DNA from: Hymenoscyphus infarciens
Lineage: Eukaryota; Ascomycota; Leotiomycetes; Helotiales; Helotiaceae
Direction of reading: 5' to 3'
Assembly: GCA_001414345.1 (NCBI GenBank)
Contig: LLCB01000612.1
Span: forward strand, 1 to 17,145
Length of the DNA stretch: 17,145 bases
Both the position numbers and the translations under genes were made by a program. The notes beneath the pieces were generated by a model. That model worked only from the letters and a program-made list of their open reading frames with translations, was not told the origin of the DNA and did no database searches. This document shows positions 9,531-17,145 of the stretch, piece after piece; positions within the stretch are counted from its first letter, which is position 1; the number at the start of each line of letters is the position of its first letter.

Positions 9531-9871
9531 TATTTTTATATATATCCAGATCATTCAGAATGGAAATAGAGAAGCCCCGGAAAGAGAATTCAAACGTTGT
9601 GATATACAATCTCACCCAAGCCGTACACGTCTAACCCAAGGAGAGACGAGTTAAAGGAGACGAATACCGTGCCAGTATGGGCGGTTCGAAAGCCTAGCAG
9701 GCGGTAGGAAGGTGCTTGCCAGTGGGGCGGTGGCTATTTGCCCACCTCTCCACTAGCGCGTTGGGATTGTTTTCCAACTCCCCCCCTCCTTACCCACTCC
9801 GCCATCTTCAACTTCATCACATCCTGCTTTTCCCACACCCCACTTGCATCGAACATCAAGAGCAGTGTTGC
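9531..9871 (+). promoter_or_regulatory. Promoter and leader of the RRM protein gene
   Basis: A TATA-like string (TTTTTATATATATCC, about 9533-9547) lies about 330 bp before the start codon. It is followed by a GC-richer stretch with CGGTTCG and GGGGCGG, and then a pyrimidine-rich leader (about 9775-9845, CCCCCCTCC and similar). There is no ATG in the coding frame upstream of 9872 in this region. Confidence 0.45.
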
Positions 9872-12800
9872 ATGATGTACCATCATCACCCATATCGTTG
9901 GAGTCAGGCTCGTGGACCCAGAGCCAATAGGTACTCTGGGCGAACGCAATATCCGGCAACTCGTCCTGGTGTGATCCTACCACCACACGATCTCAACAGC
10001 CATCCGGATAGTAACGTCCCAGCGCACACGAGCAGAGGTTCCATCGACTCTCGTGATTCAATGCTTGCTCATCCAGAACAAATCCCATCCAGCGTTGGAA
10101 GAGATCGCTACGAAGGTAAGTCCTCGACCCACGCCGTCAACTCACATGCTCGTCTTGGCCCAAAGACCACGCCGATTTAACTATCTATTAGAAATGGGAC
10201 CCCTCACGAGCAATACTGCCCGACCATTGAACCCGGCTTCAGACGAGTTCGTTCCTTCCGGTGGTGTTTCTGTTAGACTACAGACTTTCGCGGCTAGCTC
10301 ATCATCGCGGACTCAGACAAGCCTAGCTTTTGTTTTTGATTCTCCGCCAGCGTTGCAAAGAGTCGCTCCTGGCAGCGCTCTAGCTGCGGCAAAACCAGCA
10401 GAGTATTACCACCCTCAGAGAGAAAATGATTTCGACAGGTCGCTGATTGAAGATAGGTATCCTGACACCCGTGTCAACCAGCCAGGAAGTCTTGCCGCCA
10501 GAATTGAAGCGATAGGTACGTGAGCACCATCTCAGTAGCTCCTGAAAGCATAGAACTCTTCTTTTCCATATATATTTACCTTCCTAACACTGGAAAATTA
10601 AACAGGTAGATATCCTCTTCCGCCGTTTCCCCTGTCGAAGTTACCACCGTACACGAGCCCGGTTATCGAGACACCCACACCCACAAATCGACGAAGACCA
10701 ACATCGTCGATGAGAGGTTGGAAGAATGACAACATCTCAAGCTCGCTACATGACAATTCTCCAAGTGGCCAAACCCTCTTTCGGGGTCAACAGAACCAGC
10801 AATTCATGCATGGTTCTCACTCCAACATTTATATACCTGAGAGAGGAATGTTTACTCATACCCAACCAAGAACTTCGTCAAGGCAATATAATGATATGTA
10901 AGTTTGTTTACTCGGAAATCGCCTCCTCGTCGTCGCTGCCTCGTCGTTGCTAACCATATGGTAGGTACCCTCATACCCATATGCTGCCTCGAGACAACTT
11001 GAGAATGGACGGCGGTGCACAGCTAAGATACCAACCGTCAAATCACCGCACTGTCGTAGCAAATCACCGCGCTGTCGTAGCCAATCAAGATGGACTCGGT
11101 ATGTTCACTTCTACTACTAATCATCTCCAACCTGGCCTTGATGGGAGCATTCACCCAAATATCAAACACAGCTTGCAGGTAGCAGAAGGTCACGATCGAG
11201 GGCTTAGCCCTAGAGCTAGCGAGGCAGGCTCCCGCCTATCAACGCATGACGACGAGGTTGCGGCAGCTCGTCAAATCTCGGGACCCCCATCACCAGGCTC
11301 GGAACCCCACCACCTCCAGACAAGATTTTACTCGGAGCCTCGTGCGCGTCCGCTCTCACCATCAACTACCACAACTACTTCTAGTATACTTTTGCTTCGG
11401 CGCAAACCCTCAATCGCAAGTCTTGTGGAGCTTGCTTGCAAATCGAGGCTCGATATCGACAACGATCAACAGTGGGAGGACGACGAGCAGACTCCTTCCG
11501 CACCCCGATACAAGATGAGCGAACGTCCACCTCCTCCATCCCAACAGGGACCCCCGCCACGAATGATGAGCCTTACTTCGCCAACTCGTGCCAACACCGA
11601 TCGAGGTATGCCTAGCACTTCTACCCCCAATCCGTTGATCAATCGCGGCATGGGTCAATCAACTCGAGGCATGGCCAACTCAGCTCGCGGCATGTACTCC
11701 AGTGGAACTTATAACAACAACCCTGGCCAAGGCGGACCTGCGAGCAACAACCATCGGGCGTATGGAAATAATGGCGGCGTTTCTTCTGGTGCAACTGCTT
11801 CTAACAGCTACGTTTACGGTCGCGGCGCACAAGCTCCTAACAACTTCGGTCGCGGTGTCAACATGGGCAACAGCACTTTCAACACTCGAGGCGGCGGGAA
11901 CCCACCTGCTTCCATGGCAACTTCTAGACCTTCAGGTTCAGGAGGCCGCATGGGTCAATACAATTACAATGAGACCGCCTTGCAAGCTATCTCCGACAAC
12001 ACAAGCATTGACGTCTCCGAGTTCTCGAGACTCAGCATTGTTGAAAATGGCCGGCCAAACGTTGATCCTTTCGGACCAATCCAATCAGCAGCCACACCAC
12101 ATTCTGGAGCACTTCTCACACCTGCTGATGGCATGAGCCGAGAGCTTCGAGCATTGACTGAGGGCGGTCGTGTCAAACCCAACGCTGCAGTCGCATTGAA
12201 CGTCACCTTTCTTCCTTTCAAGGAGTTCTGCCTCACCGCTCGCCAATTCACGTACGGGGTGATCGTAATCACAAAGTTAGTTGAGATCTTCCTTCACTCG
12301 ATTGCCCAAAGCTGACAACCTCTAGTATTCCTTACAATCTCACCCGTTCTGAGGTCCAAGCCTTTCTCGGCCGCAATGCTAAGATTGTCCCCGAAGTTGA
12401 AAATGAGAGTATTCACATCATCATGGAGCGAGTTACTTCAAAGACCCTTGATTGTTATGTCGAATTCACGAGTGTTAGCGAGGCTATTGCGGCAGTCAAT
12501 CGTTTCGAGTCCTTGAAGATGGGCGGTCGTAGCGGCCGTCTTGGTCAACGCCACGTCGAGGTCGAGTTGTCCAGCCAAGAGGAGCTTATGAAGCAACTCT
12601 TCCCTAAGGCCAAGAATGTCCAATGGAATGGATCTCGTCCAGATATCATTCCACGTGATCCCAACGACCAGTACAACTCCGGTTTCCAAAGCTTTATCAC
12701 CAACGAGGAGCTTGTCATGCTTGTCAAGCACGTCGAGTCACCACAACGCGTAAGTTTCTTTTGAATAGCTGAGCCTGCATTGTTACTGATGATGAGTAGT

Positions 12801-13538
12801 CACCATTCTCCAAGGAGTGCCCACAACGTCCATTTGAGTGTCTCATTAGCACCTTGTCCAAGGTAGCGTCTTCCCTCCCCAAGCAAAACTCAACAGCTAA
12901 CATTATATAGTACCCATGGTACATGACCAAGCACACTAACATCCAAGATCGTAACCGCCTCTTCAGAGCCACCGTTACCCTGTTGAAGACCCTCATGGAC
13001 CGTGTCAACAATGATTATGATCCTGTTCACCTCAACGGTATGCTGGTTAAGCGTGTTGTCCATGCCGCCATGGCTTGCCCGGGTTTTACACCGAACATGA
13101 AGGATGACATCGTTTACTACTCCGGTATGGATGGTCGCAAGGCTCATGAGCTCGGCCACGCTCCTCACGCTGAAGGCTGGCGCGCTCTCTGGACAATCGG
13201 ACCTAAGAAGGACGCACCATATGATTTGGTCATGGTAAGTTACTCATTCTGAAATTTCTTCTCTCGTACTGGCATATGACTGACTTCCATAGTGGTACGT
13301 CAACTTGATTTCCGAATGGACCATGAAGAACTGCAAGAAGCCAACCTTGGCCGAGCAGGCAGCTGAAGGTAGAAGCGAATATCCACCAACCTCTATGTTC
13401 GGCAGACTTGAGGACTTCCTCGATGGCAGTGATCCAGCCTTCTCTATTTTCACCCTCGCTCAAGTTGCTGAAAAGGAGTGGTCTGTGCTTGAGAAGATCA
13501 TTCGCGAGTCGCTCCCAGCGGCTCCCGAGTCTGAATAA
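9872..13538 (+). CDS. RRM-containing RNA-binding protein with RG-rich tract, 8 exons
   Basis: Exons: 9872-10115, 10192-10515, 10606-10897, 10965-12275, 12326-12749, 12800-12862, 12911-13234, 13293-13538. They total 3228 nt (1075 residues) and every junction keeps frame. Donors are GTAAGT-like (GTAGCG at 12863 is weakest); CTAAC/CTGAC branch sites are visible in most introns. ATG 9872 is the first ATG of its frame. Residues 1-490 are S/P/H-rich and probably disordered, with a 7-residue tandem at 313-326. Residues 500-616 carry RGM/RGG-type repeats. The RRM is about 717-806: RNP2-like VIVITN, degenerate RNP1-like DCYVEFTS, then KMGGR...HVEVELSS, as in hnRNP H/ESRP-type domains. Residues about 820-1075 are ordered, mostly helical-looking, and unknown to me. 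It probably binds mRNA; the exact role is unknown. MSERPPPPSQ at residue 471 (11515) could be an alternative start. Confidence 0.88.
11041..11082 (+). repeat. In-frame 21-bp tandem duplication in the RRM gene
   Basis: Two 21-bp copies (11041-11061 and 11062-11082) differ at two positions and encode NHRTVVA and NHRAVVA, followed by a partial third (NQ). Being a multiple of three, the repeat can change copy number without breaking the frame. Confidence 0.85.
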
Positions 13539-14497
13539 TTGTCGACGCACCCTGTTTGTCTTCACCGAGTCAACAACCGTCGTGGGATTTCTCTTTCCTC
13601 GGATCGTTCGATAACCCGCACAATCGTTTATCTCATACGAAGTCAACATACGCTGTCCGAATTTCCTTCTGGTTTCGATGAATTGAACAACTACATCATC
13701 TTTGTTTTGCCTTTCTCTCGCGTTTGGCATTGGCAGAGGTTCGTCCTCACGCCTTTCCATCGATATGTTGGCGTTCTCCTCATTTCTCGATACCCAGATA
13801 CATCTTACACCTTTTCCTTGTTTGCGCTCACCAAAAAAAGATTAATAATTGACATCAAGTAATGCGACCCAGTTGCTCATTTTCGTGTTTTCTGCCATGT
13901 TGCGGGGGAGCGGATGTGTCCTTCGGGATATGAGATAACAGACGGGTGGCGGCATTGTTTGCGGAATAATACTGGAGAATAAAACACTGGAGTTTTCTAC
14001 TGGATGTGGTGTGGTTTGTTTTCGTACTGATGGTTGAAGGGCACTTTAGCTGGATGGAACGGAGGCTTACTCGGGGGCATACTGTACCTTGTTGCAGATA
14101 GTCTGACTATAACCCAATGATGAATTCTATAAAATAACTGTGATGTATCTTTGCTGTTGTGATGGTGAAGCTGTGTTGATGATCATATTCGCGCTCGCCT
14201 CCAGGTAAAATGTGAATTGCAATGGCAATAGAAACGACTTCATGAGACCATCATGGCTGGCAGGAGAAAAGCGGCCGTAAAGATCTCTCGCTGTTCCAAC
14301 ATTCATTCCAGTACAATTTAACATTACCTCAAATCCTTTAGAACAATCAAACCTGATCGTTCTAAACACCTAGGCTATTGTTTCAAATTGTTCCAAGTAT
14401 CTAGGGTATGCTTGAAATTGCCCTAGATAGCTGGAACAACGATTAAGTCGGCAGGTGCGACTATGATATGTAGCTGCTTTTACTGGCCAACGCGAGC
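13539..14497. other. 3' flank of the RRM gene and spacer before TYW3
   Basis: The 3' UTR of the RRM gene begins at 13539 and is pyrimidine-rich to about 13830. Open stretches here lack an ATG in a useful position. From about 13900 the sequence is ordinary spacer holding the inverted repeat at 14388-14439. No gene is seen. Confidence 0.5.
14388..14439. repeat. Hairpin-forming inverted repeat, 19-bp arms
   Basis: TTGTTCCAAGTATCTAGGG (14388-14406) pairs with CCCTAGATAGCTGGAACAA (14421-14439) at 17 of 19 positions around a 14-nt loop. A second smaller inverted repeat, TTTAGAAC / GTTCTAAA (14337-14344 and 14359-14366), sits just upstream. There is no T tract or gene end here to suggest a terminator. 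It may be a worn miniature element, or a structured RNA or DNA site. Confidence 0.75.
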
Positions 14498-14944
14498 ATG
14501 GCCAAACCTGAAGCTCTAGGTATCATACCATACCGTAATCTGAGGACCAAATCCACCCTTACCCCCCAGTTTCAAGAATCCCAAACTCTGCTGAAAATTC
14601 TCTCAAACACCCTCAAACTCAGTTCTCCGATATTTATGTACAAGATGTCGTCCCAACAGCCTCAAATACCCCGCTACAGCGGAGGTTTCCCCGGAGCCGC
14701 TGAGAAAATACGATTCCTACCCCGCCAAGACGACCCCTCCAAACCCCTCCGTCTCCCTCCCCAAAATGTCACAACCACCACCTCCCTCAGTTCAGCACCC
14801 ATCCCAAGCCCAACCACCAACTCAATCCCAGACTTCCCAATTATCTGGCTCGAAACCAGACCACCCAAGACCACCACCATCCTTCACAACCAAAAAGAAC
14901 CGTATCCTAGCCCTTCTCTCCGTCCCTACAGAACAATACGATGA
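14498..14944 (+). other. Upstream ORF overlapping the TYW3 start, other frame
   Basis: ATG 14498 opens 148 codons in a different frame from TYW3 and runs 179 nt past its start. Two further in-frame ATGs at 14636 and 14645 come before TYW3's ATG 14766; 14498 and 14645 have A at -3. From 14645 the peptide is proline-rich (MSSQQPQIPRYSGGFPG and onward). If transcripts start upstream of 14645, ribosomes meet these AUGs first, which would lower TYW3 translation. If they start at about 14660-14760, the ORF is not used. I do not claim it is a gene. Confidence 0.3.
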
Positions 14945-16057
14945 CCTCTCCCCGAAAGGAAGCGTAGATGTTAATATTCGCGATTTAATCGATGAAATCA
15001 ATTCGAGGGAGGGGAGTGTGACGACTAGTAGTTGTGGGGGGAGGGTTAGTGTGTTTTTGGAGGGGAGAAAGGGTGTGAATACACAGGAGGAAAGAAACGA
15101 AGGTGTGGCAGATGAGGTGCGAAGGAATGGAGTTGGAGGAGAGGAAAGTGAAGATATACTTAGGGTAGAAGGAGAGGGGGAGGCAGAAGAAACAGTAGAA
15201 AAGGGAAAAGAAACAAAAGCAGGAGTAGGAGGGAAAGGAGGGGGTGGTCGGTGGTTATTCGTTTCCCACGATCCTGTTTCTTTGCCTACAAATACCTCCT
15301 TCGCAGAACTTTTAGGGATGAGTAGAGATGAGAGGTTAGAGAAGGAGATGAGTGGGAAGAAAGTTGGGGAACTTCAATTTATACATTTTAAATTCGAACC
15401 TATGGTAAGACCCTTCTCCACATCCCTTTTCCTCTCAATATTTCGGACGAACAAAGATGGAGGGGACAGGACTGACTGAAAAGCTAGATCCTACACATCC
15501 TAACCTCATCTCCCTACCAAGCACAACTCCTCCTCTCCGCAGCCCTCCAATCCGGATTCCGTGAGTCGGGAGCGCTAAACCTTACACCCCCCTCAAATCA
15601 CAATTCCAGTTCCAGCACCATTTCTGCCTCCTCGAGTTCATCAACACCAATTGTAGCAATCCGCTCAATGGGCCTCTCCCTCGAATCCATAATCGGCTTT
15701 CTGCCCTCCTCTTCCTCTTCTGCGACTGAAACACCACTCTGCATCGTCCCCGAATGGCAACTCCAGAACCTCCTCCAAATCGCGAATGAAAGATTCGTCG
15801 AGAACGAGAAAAGGATTGCTAGGTTCCGGACTTTGCTGAGGGAGTTGAGTGTTGATAAGGAAGAGGCGAAGAGGAAAGGACAGGAAGGGGAGGTGTGGGA
15901 GGATGCTGTAGCTAGGAGGGAGAGGAAAAGAGCTGAGGGGTTAGCCCGGAGGAGTGAAGCTGCTAGGAACGAGCCAGAGGGAAAAGAGGGTGGTGAGAGT
16001 GCGGGTGCGGAAGTTGTGGATTTTGGTGGAGTCCTGGACGAAGAGGAAAAGTCTTGA
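14766..16057 (+). CDS. TYW3: tRNA wybutosine-synthesizing protein 3 (TYW3 methyltransferase)
   Basis: Exons 14766-15404 and 15488-16057 give 402 residues. The 83-nt intron (GTAAGA donor, CTGAC branch, CTAG acceptor) is phase 0 and rebuilds the conserved HFKFEPM/ILH motif exactly at the junction. TYW3 is the SAM-dependent enzyme that N4-methylates the wybutosine precursor at G37 of phenylalanine tRNA, supporting reading-frame maintenance. Family motifs in order: KKNRIL (43-48), LSPKGSVD (61-68), TTSSCGGR (86-93), GRWLFVSHD (161-169), HFKFEPMILH (207-216), LLLSAALQSGFRESGA (227-242), IVAIRSMGLSLESIIG (268-283) and NERFVENEKRIARF (313-326). A charged coiled-coil-like tail follows. It is longer than yeast Tyw3 because of a P/S/Q-rich N-terminus (1-40), an acidic G/E-rich insertion at about 101-160 and the tail. 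ATG 14766 has an AAA context. Other pathway genes are not nearby. Confidence 0.93.
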
Positions 16058-16341
16058 TATAAGGGGAGTGTTGATTTTAATACTTCTAGCCGGACTGACT
16101 TAATTTGGATGTTAACTGAAGCTGTGCCCAAGAAAAGAGACGGGCAATCATGATCATGATCAACGTGGCGATAGTGTCAATAGAGCTAGACAAGTCCGAA
16201 CGGAAGCTGGTTACTTGGCATTACCTATGAATAGACACTCAGATACTTTCTCACTATTTCCCCGTTACCGCAACTTCCAGGAATCCTTCAGTGCTGTTTG
16301 CAGGTGAAGGACGAATGTCACTGTAGGCGATCGAAAATCAG
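16058..16341. other. 3' flank of TYW3
   Basis: Ordinary spacer with no ORF of note. A short palindromic string, TCATGATCATGATCA, lies at about 16147-16161. The TYW3 polyadenylation site cannot be placed. Confidence 0.4.
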
Positions 16342-16580
16342 CAGCTTACTCATAAATCGATAACTTACTTACCAAGTGTAAATTGGTAGCTTACTCCAAG
16401 AACAATAGCTTACTTGCTCATTGGAAATTGGTAGCTTACTTGCAAAACACCAGCTTATTTGTAAAACACCAGCTCACTTGCAGATTGGTAGCTTACTTTC
16501 AAATTGGTAGCTTACTTGCAAAACACCAGCTTACTCGTAAAACGACTACTTGCTCACAACCACAAAATTCGCAGCTTATT
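16342..16580. repeat. Minisatellite with a 19-bp unit (about 11-12 diverged copies)
   Basis: The core AGCTTACTTG recurs every 19 bp, with two tail variants: AGCTTACTTGCAAAACACC and AGCTTACTTTCAAATTGGT. Two units are 26 bp, a 7-bp extension of the pattern. The cleanest run is about 16435-16550. Copies at both edges (16342 and about 16575) are worn. The open frame that crosses it, about 16383-16697, begins on TTG and is a by-product of the repeat. Confidence 0.85.
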
Positions 16581-17145
16581 CATAAATTACTCACAAAACC
16601 CCAAACTTTTCGGGTGTGCGAAGGACGAAGAGAGGGACATGATTGTCCGAGTGTACAGAATAAAGCCTTAGGTATCTCAAATCTACATTACATTTGAAAG
16701 TCTCCCTCTGCCTAGTTCCAAACCAGAGACTTGTCCTGCCTCATATTCCCAAAAATAGGACAACTCGCTGCAAAACCATGTGAGCTCACCATAGTTGCCA
16801 TAAATGACATGCAGCCTTGAATCACAAAGTAACACTGAAGCTTTCGCAAATGCAGATTTCGATCAAAGTCTCGTATTATCATCTCCCTCTATCAGCCCCC
16901 TATCTGCTATGTAGGCACGAGACCAATTAAAACGGGTTGCGCTATTCTGTAGCCAACGCTAGCAGGGGTCCCTGGCCTGCCAAGCACGCCACCACGTGAT
17001 TCACCCCCTCATCCTCCTATTCACCCCCTCATCCTCCTATTCACCCTAGAAGCATTCCAAAACCCTTTTATATCGTATATACATATTATTATATTTCTGA
17101 TTGCTGATACTCTGGAAACTATGGATGCAACTTGAATAGTCACTT
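16581..17145. other. Intergenic; probable promoter of a gene beyond the window
   Basis: No ORF of substance. An E-box-type palindrome CACGTG lies at 16993-16998, directly before the duplicated 20-mer, and a TATA-like stretch at about 17067-17092. The ATG at 17121 stops after four codons. These features suggest the promoter of a rightward gene starting past the end, but that is inference. Confidence 0.35.
16999..17046. repeat. 20-bp tandem repeat (2.4 copies) beside CACGTG
   Basis: ATTCACCCCCTCATCCTCCT occurs perfectly at 16999-17018 and 17019-17038, with a partial third copy (ATTCACCC, 17039-17046). It abuts the CACGTG palindrome and is CT-rich, like a fungal core-promoter tract. Confidence 0.9.

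Noticed and set aside
9675..9700. GGTTCGAA, a tRNA T-loop-like motif
   Set aside because: No anticodon arm or acceptor stem of correct spacing could be folded around it.
11099..11178. Possible extra intron (GTATGT...GCAG) in exon 4 of the RRM gene
   Set aside because: Removing 80 nt breaks the frame, whereas reading through keeps it open to the next good junction.
16383..16697. 104-codon open frame across the minisatellite
   Set aside because: It starts on TTG and its peptide simply mirrors the 19-bp repeat.

Overview
This window looks like nuclear DNA of a filamentous ascomycete with RIP-type mutation, plausibly a leotiomycete; that placement is inference. The evidence is short introns (50-90 nt) with GTAAGT-like donors, CTAAC/CTGAC branch sites and AG acceptors, low-complexity S/N/P-rich protein tails, pyrimidine-rich leaders, and an AT-rich island whose sequence is short of CA/TG and full of TA.

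Layout, left to right. (1) 1-654 is a pyrimidine-rich promoter and leader with a probable 5' UTR intron (405-524). (2) 655-2792 is a two-exon gene for a 694-residue fungal C2H2-like zinc-finger protein, followed by a T-rich 3' flank. (3) About 3331-6110 is an AT-rich island of RIP-degraded transposable elements. Two non-autonomous-looking DNA elements can be delimited by eye: one at 3590-4384, with hAT-like ends, a 7-8 bp target duplication and a CT/GA-rich core, and one at 4448-5456, with 142-bp terminal inverted repeats, flanking TA dinucleotides and a 192-codon reading frame broken only by point-mutation-like stop codons. (4) 6110-9530 is about 3.4 kb of normal-composition DNA with no gene I can recognise, apart from a weak coding-like remnant at 6175-6877. 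(5) 9872-13538 is an eight-exon gene for a 1075-residue RNA-binding protein: disordered N-terminal half, RG-rich tract, one RRM of the hnRNP H/qRRM-like type, and a C-terminal folded region I cannot name. (6) 14766-16057 is a two-exon TYW3 gene for the wybutosine-pathway methyltransferase, with an acidic low-complexity insertion and an overlapping out-of-frame upstream ORF. (7) 16058-17145 is intergenic: a 19-bp minisatellite (16342-about 16580) and, near the end, a CACGTG box beside a 20-bp tandem duplication, probably the promoter of a gene beyond the window.

All three confident genes are on the + strand and are separate transcription units of unrelated function (DNA-binding regulator, RNA-binding protein, tRNA modification). 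I see no cluster logic linking them. The most unusual content is the island, especially the TIR element with its frame-preserved ORF relic, and the uncharacterised C-terminal domain of the RRM protein. All exon models come from hand splicing; no search or transcript evidence was available.
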